Positions 21,805-34,765 are shown, counted from the stretch's first letter. The stretch: 64,000 nucleotides of DNA from Quercus robur (GCF_932294415.1 NC_065535.1:25694782-25758781), one strand, 5' to 3'. Made by a program: numbers and translations. The notes: a model not told the origin generated them from the sequence alone.

Positions 21805-22572
21805 ACAAATTGTTTATATTCAAGAGTAGGTAGTTATAGCGTGTTTGGTTGGAGGTGATTTAGGGAAGATGGAAGATAGGCAAGGGAAAAGAGGTGGAAA
21901 TATGCCATTTTCTCTTCTTCAGTAAAGAGAGAAAATAAAATAAGTTGGAATAAAAGTAGGGTTCGGAGAATTCGTCAATGGCCTACAAATTGATAAATAA
22001 TTTATTAAATTTATAAATTGTAATTTATACCTTTAAAAATTGGATTCATCTTGATTTTGTCTCGTAAAATTCTAACATTTTGAATTCGGAACCCTAACAT
22101 CATATGTATTGCTTGCAAAAAGACTATTTTGTTGATTTCAACAGTTGTTGACGTGTTTATTATATGTCATCTTAACTCAAAAATCACATAGTTTTTATGT
22201 GTTAAAACTACACCGCCTTATGAGTGTAAAAAGAAATAAGAATAAGTATTGATTTTTTATTTTTGTTTTTATTTTTTGTTATATTTCTTTCACATCTCTC
22301 TCTCTCTAACTTCCTTACACAACAAATTAAATCACAGAAACACCCACACCCAACCAAGCCACCATGATATTAAACCCATCCAAAATCTCTTAACCAAACC
22401 TCAAACACCAACTCATTCCACCACACACGCCGACCCAGCTCTCCAATTACTTTGGCTACTTGTGGTGCCCAAAATTTCAAGCCAAACCTCAATCACCGTA
22501 CATGTTGACCAAGTGATTATCATCAACGTATGCCTTGTGACCCAATTACAAAAACTTTACCCCAATCACCAA

Positions 22573-22609
<37 letters not shown>

Positions 22610-23024
22610 CAGAGAGCTTCCAGTGTTGACTTTGGGATCCTCAGTGAATAGACAGCGTAGCTATGGATTGGAGTTAATGGAAACTAATGCGTGTGTGAGA
22701 GAGACGAGACAGTGGTCCATTTTTTCCTAGTGCGTGGGTCAATGGGTGTCTATTGTGCTTGTGGTGCTCGTGTAGTGTAGAGGTGCTCTGGAGTTGTCAC
22801 CAATTATTGAGTTTTTTAAATGTGTGATTGTCATGTGAGTTTTGAAAATGTGGTTTTTATTGGACAAAAATTGTTTCTCGAACAAAAAAATTGATTTGGA
22901 GGTTTGGTTATATGTGAGAAAGGTACTAGATACCTCACAACACCTAATAATAATTGGTACATAATTTTGATTATAACTTGGTAACAATTAATGTGTGCAA
23001 CATAGTATAAATAGAGTATCTGAA

Positions 23025-23078
23025 GTAAAACTTCTAAGTTTCTCAAAAAAAAAAAAAAAAAAAGAGGTAAAACTTCTA
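23025..23078 (+). mobile_element. Tiny poly-A insertion with 12-bp duplication
   Basis: GTAAAACTTCTA at 23025-23036 and 23067-23078 flanks AGTTTCTC, about 17 A and GAG. Same structure as at 20541 and 25214; the unique part also ends TCTC before the A run. Confidence 0.55.
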
Positions 23079-23149
23079 TATTATTTTGATAGTATTTCGA
23101 TTGAAACTTGGTAGTTTTTGACACTATTTTGGAAAAACTTTTGAAAAAA

Positions 23150-23640
23150 GTTTTGAATAGGAAAATTACATCATTTTGAGTTTATTTGACACAACAAACA
23201 CAAACACATAGCATTGAGCATGGATGAAATGGTTTGTTTCCAAACTATACATAATGTTAAGGGCCCAAATTCAGAATTTGAAACTTTATGTGGTAAAATA
23301 AAATTTATCCCAAACTTTAAGGTATAAATTGAAGAAAAGAAGAAAAAAAGTAAAGGTTAAAAAACAGGAAGAATAAAATAAGAAAAAATAGAATAAAATA
23401 AATATGTTGACATGGCTTTTACATGGTTCAAAATGATTCAGTTTTGAATAGGAAAACTACATCATTTTGAGCTTAGTTGACACTTAATAGAAACATAGCA
23501 GTGAACATAGATGGAATGGTTTGTTTCCAAGATGATACATAATGTTAGGGGCCCAAATTCAAATTTTGAAACCTAAGGGATAAAATCAAAATAAACCCTA
23601 ATTTTAAAGGTATAAATTGAAATTTAGTTTAATGCAAAAA
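23150..23640. repeat. Direct repeat, two diverged copies spaced 291 bp
   Basis: 23150-23345 and 23441-23640 share GTTTTGAATAGGAAAA, TACATCATTTTGAG, GGAATGGTTTGTTTCCAA-like text, GGGCCCAAATTCA and GGTATAAATTGAA. The first copy has an A-rich insertion near its end. Function unknown; probably part of a transposon remnant. Confidence 0.7.
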
Positions 23641-24941
23641 TGACCCTTATCTTTAAAGGTATAAATTGCAATTTAATTTAATTTCAAAACAAAAACCTTG
23701 CTTGACTAACTGCATAAAAATGAATCTCTTGGTTGGGAAGCATGAAAATAAGATAAGCTCCAATAGCATCTTGTTCAAGAATGTTATGTCACATTCTTGG
23801 GGTCCACGATAACTCAATGGCTCGGGAGAATTGCCCCAGATTTAGGTTTTATTAGACATCTAGCTTGATTTTGTACCAAGATCGTAAACCCAACAAGGCC
23901 AAATTTAGGCCTAGGCTTGAGGCCCCTCTTTACGGAAAAGGTCCAAATGTTGTAGAATATAATAAATTTTCTAAAAGAATAATGTTATGAACGAACATTT
24001 TCAAAACTCTTTTCATAATATTGACATAACAAGCTCTCAGTAGAGCAATATCCCTTTTACATGAGCTACTACTAACAACACTTTTTATTAGCACAAATTG
24101 TAGCATTTCATTTTAGTAGTTATGAAAAAATATTGTGAATTTTTTTGCCTACAAACTTATTGGAAAAAAATTTTTTTTTTACTGGGCGGGTTGTGTACCC
24201 TTGGCTCTCCTTTAAGAAGACTCATGAAATATTGGGCTAATAATAACCTCATGAAAAATATGCCATGAGCGTGATATATCATCATTATATAACAATCAAT
24301 TTTCTCCAACAACTTGAAGTTTTAAATTTTGTAAACCAATCTCTTTGCATGTTATAACTTATATTATTAATTAAGTGAAGTTGCAATAATGTTTATTAAA
24401 TTAGATTCTTGTTATAATTAATATTGTAGATAGTATTTCTTGCAATAATCAATTTATAGAAAATATTTGGTGGATGATGAAATAGTTAATAGAAAAATAG
24501 TATTATTGTAATGAAAACTATTATAATAATTTTTAAGATGTAATACAACAATATTACATAAAAATTTATGTTTTAAAAAAAAATACATGCAACATATGCA
24601 AAATATTACTCATAATACTTTTTGTAGTAGTTTCTGCATAAGGGAAATTTTCAAAATAAAAAATTGATAAAATCTTATTTAAGACTGATTGTGTCAAAAG
24701 AAGATTAAGTGGAGTAGCTACTATCAATTGGGAAAAAAATGTTAACAAAATCTAAATACAAAAACTTTGTTAATAATTTTACCTTTCATAAAGAAAGAAT
24801 GACTTTTAAACAAAAAAACTGTAATATAGAAAGTTAAATAATATATGTGTGTAAAATTGACTATAATTTATTGGCTTGAGCCTCAAATTTCTTTCTCATC
24901 TCTATCTCCACTGCTGCTAAGCACCCATAGTGGCATAGGCC
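23641..24941. other. Intergenic, AT-rich repeat remnants
   Basis: Near 23890-23940 is AAATTTAGGCCTAGGCTTGAGGCCC, text of a kind often found at the ends of plant DNA transposons; no partner end identified. No gene seen. Confidence 0.35.
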
Positions 24942-25213
24942 ATGAAAGTGGAGTTTGATGCTCTCCTTCGCAATTGTATTAGGTATACCGTTCCCTTTAA
25001 TAGAGCTCAAAAGTTCATTGGCTGCAAATGGGTTTTTCAAATCAAGCATCATGATGATGACTCTATTGAGTTGTACAAAACAAGGTTTGTTGCAAAATTG
25101 TTTCATCAACAACCTGATTTGGATTCCAATGAGACTTCCAGCCCTAATGCTAAACCCATTAATATACGTACATTCTCTCTTTTGATGCGTCTATATATAT
25201 ATCCTTTAGATTC

Positions 25214-25278
25214 AACTTCAACTATGCTCCTTCTCACAAAAAAAAAGAAAAAAAAAAAAGGAACTTCAACTATGCTCC
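25214..25278 (+). mobile_element. Tiny poly-A insertion with 17-bp duplication
   Basis: AACTTCAACTATGCTCC is present at 25214-25230 and 25262-25278. Between them are TTCTCAC, an A-rich run and GG (25231-25261). It interrupts the Copia pseudogene, so the pseudogene is older. Confidence 0.7.
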
Positions 25279-26299
25279 AACCTTGGATCGTTGGTGAAGA
25301 ATATTATGGGTTGGTACGTGCAAAAAATTGATTTTCAAAATGCGTTCTTGCGTAGTCAATTGTCTGAAGTGGTTTATATGTCTCAAGTTTTGGAATTCAC
25401 CCACCCATGATTTCCACATTATATTTGTAATTTACAAAAATCCATTTATGGCTTGAAACAAGCCCCACGAGCTTGGTTTTCAAGACTAACTAGTTGGTTC
25501 CTTTAACTTTGGTTTTGAAGGATCTAAATCAGATTCGTCTTTGTTCATTTAAACTAGTAACTATGTTTTTCTTAATCTATGAGGATGATATCATCATTTC
25601 CCACATCTAATCATCTGCTATTGATGATTTCCTTATGCATTTGCTAACTGACTTTGCTATTAAGGAATAAGTTGGTCTCAATTTCTTTCTAGGAATTGAA
25701 GTGGTGCTAAAATCCCTTGGTGTTCTATTGTCACCAAAAAAAAAAAAAAAAAAAAAATGTTATATCTTAGATATTCTTAACCGTACTAAAATGTTGGAAG
25801 CCAAGCCAGTCAACTCTACCATAGCTATACATACATCTACTCCTCTTTCTGACATTGAAGGAGATCGATTTGATGACGTTAACTTATGCACAAGCACTAT
25901 TAAGGTCATTGTAGTACCTCTCCATCACTGGCCAGATATAACCTATACAGTGAATAAAGTATCTCAATGTATGCCTAAACCTACAATCCTTCATCTGCAG
26001 TTTGTATAAAGACTTTGCGTTATCGCAAGCATACATTTCATTTTGGTTTGCAGCTGAAACACTGATTGGCTGGCCTAGTTGACATGATGATCGCAAATCT
26101 GCAAATAGGAGTTTTTTGTCTCCTAATTTACGTGAGAATCACATTTGTTGGGGTCATAAAAAGCATAAAACTATTGCATGATCAAGCATTGGAGCTATTA
26201 TAACGACAAGGCCTTGCCAATGCCGCTGCAGAAGTTTAAATGGTTACTGATGATGCAGAAAATCGTTAGTTGAGTTTTTATCTATGTAGAAGGACAATG

Positions 26300-26997
26300 A
26301 TGTTGGATTCATTCAGAGACAAACCTGCAATAAAATATGAAATAGAGAGAAAGAAATACACTAGTGTGGTGTTTGCCAAAAACTTTCCGATAATTAAGTT
26401 AGAATGAAGTTCAATTGAAATATATTGCAAAAGAATTCAACTTAAGAGTAGTTTTTGGGATGAGAATTATGTACCCTCTCCCTTTGGTTTGTGTGGGTTT
26501 TATAGTCCTTATCTTCATTGTCTAGATGAATATTTGCATTTATGGGATATAGAGCCGTTAGTAATAATGACTGACTTTTATTGTCTGTTAACGGTTATTT
26601 GTTTGTTGGTGTGGTACGTTACTTCTTAGCTATCTTGGACATTGAATATCTTTTATGGCTCCATCTGTCATTGATGTTCGTACGTTATGTCTTGCATTGA
26701 ATAACATTTAATTCTTCTGTCTAGAGATGGATGATCTTGATAAATTAACAATCATCAATAATGAATGCGAAGAGGTTATAGACTTCAATGGTCTTTTACC
26801 TTTTTTATCCGTTGGTCTCTCGGTTACGCTTTTGCCTATCTTGTGCGTTAACCGTTACTCATGTCATTTATGAGGAACTTATTTAATGGATGATACTGGC
26901 TTGATGGATGATGTTGTTTTTCTCTTCTTTTGCTATATGATAGACGAGAGTGATTTTTCTCCTTTTAAGATACAGTATTTGCTAAATGAGCTGGGTG

Positions 26998-27037
<40 letters not shown>

Positions 27038-27050
27038 GCCCTCCGGGGTT
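26300..27050. other. Foreign segment inside the Copia pseudogene
   Basis: Copia RNase H reading stops near 26290 and resumes near 27050. The segment between could be a solo LTR: it begins near TGTTGGATTC and ends near CCTCTCCTCA, with AATGA and AATGC as possible, imperfect flanking copies. An AT microsatellite lies at 27001-27032. The identification is weak; the interruption itself is clear. Confidence 0.4.
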
Positions 27051-27260
27051 ACTTGCCTCTCCTCAAATGCAGTTTTCCATATTTTGCATAAAACATGTTC
27101 AAAATGATTTCTACTTTGTTTGAGATATGGTCGCCAACAAATCTCTTATTATTCGATTATTGTCCGTGGCGATCAATTAGCCGATATTTTCACCGTGCCA
27201 TTATCTCCATCCAGATTTGCACTTTGATGGACAGGACCACATAATTTGGAATGCAAGCTT

Positions 27261-27988
27261 CAACTTAAAGTAATTGTAATAAGATCACAACTCAAATGTG
27301 ATTTTTTTAATCTTCCACCACCTACTTTCGTCCCCTCAACTTGGAGACGTGTGTCAATCCATCAAGTGAATATGTTAAATAAATATGTCCTGAATTCGAG
27401 TCAAACATAGGAATTAAGAAAATCAGTATTGGCGGATTCAAAGAAAAATTCAAAGGGGTAGAACCTATGTTGGTCCCGTTCAATGACAAAGAGAAGTGAC
27501 ACAAATAGATTATAGGGATGGCAGACGTGAGTAGCTATTGTTTATTGAGTTTGCTATCAGGGTAGCCTGGGTAGGAGATATGTTACCATCTGCTAGGGTC
27601 CATTTAAGGTGGCATAAGATCACCTGGGTGTACAAACACAAACGCTACTGGATTAAACAAATGTTACAGACTTAAAAGAACTATAAGCTTGATTTGTTTG
27701 ATTTTGATGAGGTAAGAAGAAAAAAAAAGGATAATGACAAATAGCTAAAGACATATTTGTTGATAGGCATTGTTAATTCCTAGCTAAAGCAGCCTTTCCG
27801 GTGTCATTGTTTTCATGGGCCAGCTATGGGAAGTTGGAACAATTCTAGCCATGCAAATGAAAGAGTCATATTACTTGCTTTCATGACACATGATGACGTT
27901 AAAAGATGATAATCCACCATTTGTGATTGTTCACTTCAACAAGTTGTAGCAAAAAATGGTATGATATTAAAAGAACCAGCTTTTATTA
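27261..27988. other. Intergenic
   Basis: No gene or clear element seen. Confidence 0.35.
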
Positions 27989-28394
27989 GAAGAAATTATA
28001 CTTTACTCTCTAATTATACTATATTTTACACATGCATTTTTAAACTATGAGAATACACACTTACTAAACTATACCCATTTTTACACTTATCCCTCTAATC
28101 TATGAGAATCCACCCTTTGCCCTCTTAAATATACCCATTTTGCATTTACCCCACCATAAACTATAAGAATGCATACTTACATTTTTTTTTTTGGGAGAAT
28201 CTCTTACATTTTAAACTATTATTCAAGGAATGTGATAATAATAATAGTTTAAGAGGAGTAAGTCTGGAGTCTCATAGTTTAATTAGGAAGACAAATATTA
28301 CGCAAATAATAGTTTAGAAGAGTAAATATGCAATTTCATAATTTAAGAGATAAATGTAAAAGTATAATTTAGGAGGTAGTGCATAATTTTCCTC
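27989..28394. mobile_element. Fold-back element with internal tandem units
   Basis: Left half: AGAAATTATACTTTACTCTC and repeated units with AAACTATGAGAATACACACTTAC, TATACCCATTTTTACACTTA (three diverged units in 28010-28180). Right half: the inverse, ending AGTATAATTTAGGAGGTAGTGCATAATTTTCCTC. The two halves can pair through most of their length. No coding sequence; target duplication not identified. Confidence 0.6.
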
Positions 28395-31119
28395 ATTATT
28401 TAGATCTAAGATTAGTAGGTCATTTTTTGAAATTCTTTGGTTGATAATTAAGTCGGCAATAAAATTGTGGGTTAATATAGCTTCAGCTTGTATGTAATTG
28501 GTAAAGAAAATGACAAATAATAACTTTAAAGCAAGCATGGCCACATCTTTAGAGTCCGTTTGTTACCGTTATTTAAATAACATTACACATATTTTTACAC
28601 TTACATATTTTTACACTTTTTCACTCAGAGGTCCTCATCCTTTAATTTTGATAGAAGTTATTGCCAGATTTTGCTCTAGATGTAATGCCAATACACAAGG
28701 CTGATTCGTCCATCCATCGTGATCTTCACTATCCTTCTTCCCACTGTAAACAATGAGAATTGTAGGTACATATGATTTGTTAACTACCACTGGGTTTGAA
28801 AACCTAGCCGATAAGACTAATCATACAAGTTTTATTTTTTAATTTATTTCAATTTTTAATAAAAGTGGAATTCAAATTTTATCTCTTATTTTTTACCACA
28901 AAAAGTTTTTACCAGATGAGTCAAAGAGAATTCACTACTAATCATACATATTAATAGTTTATAATATGAATTATGACAAACCCTGCTAACCACGTTAAAT
29001 TTTTAAGCAAAGAGAAGAACATAAATTGAATAAATATCAGCCAAACTTGGCTAATATTTATTACACACACTCGCAAAGTGTTTACCCTTCATAAAAAATA
29101 TTGGAAAGCTCCTGAGTACAGGTACTTGATAGATATGAGGAGACACTCTGGTTTTGCAGCCACTCTGCCTCATTCACCATACATTACACACAAAGTCCAC
29201 CTGCCATGCATTAGACTACTTGCATAAGTGCTTATAATAAAAAAATAAAAAATTAAAAAATTAAAAAAAAGAAAAAAAGAAAAAAGAAAAAAAAGAAGAA
29301 GAGCACATTTTAGTTTTTTAATTAAACCCAAAATTCATATACATCAAACCATGCAAAGTTTGTATAAAAAAATATGGTTACGATAATAGCTATGTAAATA
29401 TACACTGTCACTATTTATTTTTCATTTAGTTCTTTATTATTATTTTTAGGTATTATGAAGGAAGAGAGTGGATAGTGGTGATCGCGTGTGAAGAGAAAGA
29501 AAACAATTAAAAAAATAAAAATTAATATTTTAATGAAATGTAAAGTAAAATAGATAATGTAATGTGAGGTGTTCTGAAAAGTGAGCATGTAAATATTTTT
29601 TTTTTTTAAAAAATTTAAAAAGAGTAAGTTCTTATACTAAAATAGATAAAAATTTTTACATGAGATAACACAAAAAAAGATATATTTATATAACAAATTC
29701 AGTCTTGATTTTGTTGTTGTCGTTGTTGTTAGGAGCAAATTCAGTCTTGATGATTACAGTACTTTACACTTTTCAATAGGCCGGCTCTAGGCCGAGATCA
29801 CTTGGGCCTAGGACTAGCCCTAAGGGCCCGTTACAAAAAGTCCTCAAAGATATTTCGGGATATAATATTGTGTCCTTTTGTAAAGCGTTTTCAAAACCAC
29901 ATTTTTTCCATAGTAAAACTTTTTAAATTTCATAATCTCTTTCTAGTTATAACATTTTAAAATAAATCTAATTTAAAAAATTGAAAAAAAATTTGTGCGC
30001 TCTTTCCTTAACTTTCAAAAAGTCTCCAAAGTATTCCACCAATCAAAATATAGCCTAATTGAAATCATAAATTATTTCATAAAAAACAAAAATTTTATGA
30101 GTGTGACAAGTTATTATCCACGATGAATTCTCTCCAACAGTTTTAGAATTTAATTTTTGTAAACCAATATAATTAGGACTTCCTCATTTTGTTGAGTTGT
30201 TTTATGATTAACCATCACCAATGGCGAAGCCAAAAAGTTAACTTTGTAGATCCTCAATCTTATAGATATGTATGTGTATGTCTATTACAAAATTGTATGT
30301 AATTACTCCAACACTAAAAAACACAAAATTAGCTAAGAATCCTATACTTCAGGTGATACTTTGTGGTGTTTTCAACGGAAATATCCAGGGTTCAAATTCT
30401 TTCATTCCACATTGTAACTATCAAATTGTTGAGGAAAAAAAAAAAAAAAAAACACATAACTACAAGCTGAAAAGAAAAAATTATACCATTATCATTTATA
30501 TGTAGAGTAATTTGAAATTGTTTTTTAAACTTTACGTTTTTATTCATTTTTGAGATATAAAAGGAATATTATATAGGCATGTGTGTGCAGATATATTCTC
30601 AAATCATATGATCATTTACTTTGTAACTTATAAGTCATATAAATATTATATGACATTTTTCTTAACAGTTACATTACATTGGACCAAGATTGTGAGTAAA
30701 TAAATTACAAATTGTAGACACATAATCAACATAAATAACATTCATTGGTCATAATTTGGGAGATTTTATTACATTTTATACATAGAAAAAAAAAACACTT
30801 CTTATCCTATATTTATAAACTACATATATACATACACTTAACATATATTTTTGGAGGATTACAACTTTCACAAGAGTTTAAAAAATTATAAAATTTTGAC
30901 GGGTCCAAGTGGTATTTTTGTAAGGGGTATACTTGTAAACATACTATGACATATGGGGAAATAAAGGAATTTTAAAAAGTTTGGGGCCCTTGGCTCCCCC
31001 TGTTTACATGTGGTCACATTCTTTTTAAATAGAAAACCATGAAATAAACTATCAATCATGTTCTCAACGCCCACCCCGATCTTCACAAAAAATAAAATAA
31101 AATTATAAAGGAGAGAGAG
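28395..31119. other. Intergenic, repeat fragments
   Basis: Purine-rich A/G stretch at 29240-29305. GGCCGGCTCTAGGCC (29780-29795), CAATGGCGAAGCC (30219-30231) and GGGGCCCTTGGCTCCCCC (30982-31000) are texts seen at the ends of plant DNA transposons, but I could not pair them into complete elements. An A run of about 18 lies at 30435-30452. No gene recognised. Confidence 0.4.
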
Positions 31120-31585
31120 AGGGTTGTAAACGAACCAAGCCATTCATGAACAACTTGGACTCGGTTCGATAAAAAGCTCGTTTATGTTCGTTTGTTTACA
31201 AATAAGCCAAGCTTGAGCCTTAGTTTTAGGCTTGTTTGATAAACAAGCTGAGCTCAAGCAAAAAAAATTGTTCGTGAATAAGCTCGTGAACAATAGGGCT
31301 TGATACAAAACATGCCAAGCTTAATCTCATTTATAGCTTGATATATGTTTACTAAATAAACTAATTATTATAACATTACACATAAGTTTTGGAATGTTAA
31401 TTTATTTAGATTTGTGAAGATTATAGTTGTACGAATGACAAATGTGGATGTAAAAATTGTATTTTGAACAATTACTCAAGCTATAGACAATAAATGATGA
31501 TGGATGGATTTAATTATGTAAAGTTGTAATTTGAACAAATTCTAATCACGGGTGTTAAAAGTATGATAAAATGAGTATATTATAT

Positions 31586-31644
<59 letters not shown>

Positions 31645-31947
31645 AGTATATTTGTTTACTTGATTTTTGGTGATATAAGCATTGGATGATGTAATTTTTT
31701 TGGATCCCAAGCTAAAAAACTTGACTTGAACTCGAGTTTGAGCTTGATATTAAGCTCGAGCTTGGCTTGACTAATTAATCAAGCCAAGCCAAGCCGAACT
31801 CAAACTTTTTGGCATTCTCACAAGCTCAAGTTCAAACATTGTTTTTAGACTTGTCTCAAGCTCAAGCCAAGCTTGAGCATTTGATTTTTATTGACGAGTC
31901 AAGCTCAAACACACACTACTCAATAAAACTTGGCTTGTTTACAGCCC

Positions 31948-31948
<1 letters not shown>
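31120..31948. mobile_element. TIR element inserted in a GA microsatellite
   Basis: The left end AGGGTTGTAAACGAACCAAGC pairs with the complement of the right end, AGGGCTGTAAACAAGCCAAG. The subterminal parts are full of AAGCTTGAGC / GCTCAAGC repeats in both directions. (GA)5 lies directly left and (GA)n, about 60 bases, directly right, so the target is the microsatellite and the duplication is hidden in it. Inside are (CA)n(TA)n at 31586-31632. The AGGGCTGTAAAC end is usual for hAT-like MITEs; the class is inference. Confidence 0.65.

Positions 31949-32009
<61 letters not shown>
31949..32009. repeat. (GA)n microsatellite
   Basis: About 30 GA units, continuing the (GA)5 left of the TIR element at 31111-31119. 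Other clear simple repeats: (AT)n 27001-27032, (ATA)n 47013-47083, (GA)n 17374-17404, (AT)n 50181-50204, poly-A 63117-63153. Confidence 0.9.
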
Positions 32010-32013
<4 letters not shown>

Positions 32014-33889
32014 CTTTTTTCTAATTTTAGTTAGGCATGATTTTATTTTTTGAGAGAATTTCAACTTATAGTGTCTACCCCTACAATAGCTCTTTTTTAT
32101 CAAACCAAGATACCAATCAATTTTTGGTGTAGGTGAAAATTGAATCCCAGATCTCTTATTCAACCATCAGAGAATTTACTAGTTGACCTAACTAGAACCC
32201 ACTATTAAGTATGATTATAATTGTTCATTCCCATGCAAAAAGGAATAACTAAGGAGTTTAGATGAGACTACAAGTTGTGAGATTCATAGGGATTCATATA
32301 TGTACCCTCGAGTGGGCTAAACCATAATTTGACCTGATCAAACCAAATTAAAGTATAAGTTGTTTCATGACATAAGATATTGTACATTTCATTGGAATAC
32401 CTTTAAAATATATATATATATATATATATAAATATAGTATTTTTTAGAAAATTCTATAATATATTCTTTATTTTGTAAAATTTTGAGGAGTATTTAATCA
32501 AAATTGAATTTTTATAGAAATGTTTGTTCTTACCTATTAAGTTTTAAGAAGCCTTTAAATAGGCATTTAAAACAGGAATAAAAATTCATATTTCGAATAA
32601 ATTGATTCGAGATTTAGTCTATTTAGTCATTATATCGTTGCACTTTCAATCTCAAGACCTATTCTACACCAAGACCTTAACCATTATACATAACCTAGAT
32701 GGTGACCATCATATTTCCTTATTACAAAGATTGTTCAGGCATATTTATTTTAAAATGGTTAGAAAAAAATATTCACAATATTTTTAGGATATATAATAAG
32801 TTGTTATTGGAAACATGACTTTTAATCTTTTATATGGGTTCTTCACTAGTATTACTTTTATGATGCACCAATTACAACCACGTTAACAATTATGAAAAAT
32901 GCCATTTATGTCAATCGATGGCGATATATAGTGACTATAAAAAATAAAATAAAATAAAATAAAAGAGAGATGAAGATATAATTAAAAGTCACAGTGTGTT
33001 ACTGTTACAATGGGCCTATATAAACTTAAGGAGGACTACACCTCCCAATTCATAGGCCTTGAGCTCACACTTCTTTTTTGTTGGGTTTACAAGTGAAGTC
33101 TCATATTGAATAATGATGAGAAGAATAAGTAGTTAAAATAACATAATTGAGCACATACACATTGAGCTTAGGCCTTTTGGGTTAAAATGTGTCTCTATAT
33201 ATTATATTAATTATTTAATGAAACTCTTCAAGGTGTTTATCTTCTCAATAACTGATATCAAGCCCTTTTGCAAATAGAGTAGGATGGGTCCTTTTCGTAA
33301 TTTGAGCAAGGACAGTATATTGCACCAAGCATAATGGTGAGGTGCAAGGTTCCCATGGAGGATAAACAGTTAAACACTTTTCCCTGTGCAAGTCATTTGG
33401 ATTTTGCTCACAAATTATGCTCTCAAGTAATCTCCTTCTCATCTTTCATGCTCTCGTGTTATTCGTATTATTTCTTTCTCTTTAAGCTTAGTATAAATCA
33501 ACTATTTTGAACTTCCACTATAACGAAAATAATATTTCTTTCATAAAGTGGGGCGGTTGTATGAAATTATTATGTCTTTGAATAGTGAATACATATGTAT
33601 TAGATGTTACAACATCTGTATTAGGCTTTTTGATTGATCTGCAGCCTTGATCATTGATACAATTCATTTTATGTGTCAATCATTTCTAACACAGATAGAG
33701 CCATAGAGGTGAAGGAGAAGCGAGAACTCAAAAAATTTTAGAATAGCCCAATAAACCTATATATGATTAAATTCGATGGTATTTTGTCCAAGTAACAATA
33801 TTATGAAAAGTTGGAAATGGCCCAAAGCTTGCTGTTGGGAATCAAATTGACCAACTTGGAAAAATTCACTAGAAAATATTATTAAAATT
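32010..33889. other. Intergenic; LTR-like fragment
   Basis: AT microsatellite at 32409-32430. 33015-33240 (GGGCCTATATAAACTTAAGG and AAGTCTCATATTGAATAATG) resembles the leader part of plant LTRs, without definable ends. No gene seen. Confidence 0.35.
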
Positions 33890-34110
33890 GTATAATACTT
33901 TACAAATGTTTTGGTCATTTTTAGTGGTTCTTGAGCTATTTTGGTTGTATTTGTTATTTTAGAAGTTGGAGGTATTTTAGTTATTTTGGAGGTCCATAGG
34001 TATTTTGGTGGTTACTACTACTAGAATAATTTGATAATTTTGGTGATTTAAAGGATATTTTGGTCATTTCAATGGCTTTGGAGAATTTTAGTTATTTTGG
34101 ATTTTGGTGG
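33890..34110. repeat. Degenerate TATTTTGGT minisatellite
   Basis: The motif ATTTTGGT / ATTTTAGTTATTTTGG recurs about every 25-35 bases with much variation. A strand-biased G/T-rich stretch, probably from an LTR. Confidence 0.5.
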
Positions 34111-34385
34111 CTTTTCAAAATTCCAAGGGCTGGTGCCTTGGCTCTTCCAAGGGCCGGTGCTTTTCCTTCGCTAGATCTCTATTTGGTCGGATGGATCATA
34201 GATCTTAACGCAGCTTTTGTAAAATAAAATAAAGTAAATGATGGCCTAAGGAAAAAATGGGGTGGTCGGCCACAAGTGGCCCAACCCATATACAAAAGAA
34301 AAGGAATGGATCTTGTTGTTTCATCAGACTTTATGCTATGTATGTGCACAGCTCCAGCCCATCTGCACCGCTCAAAAGTTTAGAA

Positions 34386-34438
34386 CCATATGTTACTTTT
34401 TTTTTTTTTTTTTTTTTTGACGAACAGACCCATATGTT
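34386..34438 (-). mobile_element. Tiny poly-T insertion with 9-bp duplication
   Basis: CCATATGTT at 34386-34394 and 34430-34438 flanks a T run and GACGAACAGAC. Read on the minus strand it is a few unique bases followed by poly-A, like the other tiny insertions. The duplication is shorter, so the case is weaker. Confidence 0.45.
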
Positions 34439-34592
34439 TCATAGAAGAGACAAGCCTGCCATATCTAATTGGATAGAAATGAAAGAACCGTCTCTACCTT
34501 CATGTTACTCAGTTACTGGGGTTTTTATTTATTTATTTATTATTATTTTTTAGTTCTACTTAAATCAGTCAATCATAATACTGCTTCGGTAT

Positions 34593-34765
34593 ATTATCGC
34601 GCACTTTTGGTACGGTAGTTACTCCACAAGTATAAGTGCTTGTGGAGTGTGGAGGACAAGGGTCAGGGTTCAAGTTTTTAGGAAAGAGATTCACACACAT
34701 ATATACTTAAATTAGGTTAGAATAGAAATTCTATATTGTATATATATAAAAAAATAAATAAATAA
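34593..34765 (+). mobile_element. SINE with 16-bp target duplication
   Basis: 173 bp. AATACTGCTTCGGTAT occurs at 34577-34592 and 34766-34781. The 5' part contains a tRNA-like stretch: TTTGGTACGGTAGTT (A-box-like), AAGTGCTTGTGGAGTGTGG, and GGGTTCAAGTTTTTAGG with the pol III B-box core GGTTCAA. It ends in an A-rich tail (TAAAAAAATAAATAAATAAA). Long perfect duplication plus internal pol III promoter identifies a tRNA-derived SINE, inserted plus. Confidence 0.8.

Larger units (their letters stand above)
20890..23149. other. Intergenic, AT-rich
   Basis: No gene recognised. Holds the tiny insertions at 21180-21237 and 23025-23078, AT repeats at about 21775-21790, and a GT/GA microsatellite at 22575-22610. 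Frames here such as 22249-22593 are low-complexity (Thr/Pro/His and Cys-Val from the GT repeat) and not credible. Confidence 0.4.
24942..27260 (+). pseudogene. Decayed Copia pol (reverse transcriptase to RNase H)
   Basis: 24942-25190 reads EFDALLRN, FIGCKWVFQIKHHDDDSIEL, YKTRFVAKLFHQ, the start of a Copia reverse transcriptase. Around 25440-25480 is [16 protein letters not shown]. The YVDD box has become YEDD near 25578. 25700-26000 gives SLGVLLSP...KCYILDIL and PDITYTVNKVSQCM; 26130-26190 resembles the RNase H start. The C-terminus (VRGDQLADIFT...PLSPSRFAL) appears at about 27160-27225. Many stops and shifts are present. It is broken by a tiny poly-A insertion (25214-25278), an A run (25737-25756) and a segment of about 750 bp (about 26300-27050) that does not read as pol. 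It is not functional. Confidence 0.8.

Noticed and set aside
22249-22593. 114-codon frame with a hydrophobic start
   Set aside because: Composition is Thr/His/Pro-rich and it ends in a Cys-Val run encoded by a GT microsatellite; no domain and no paralogue seen.
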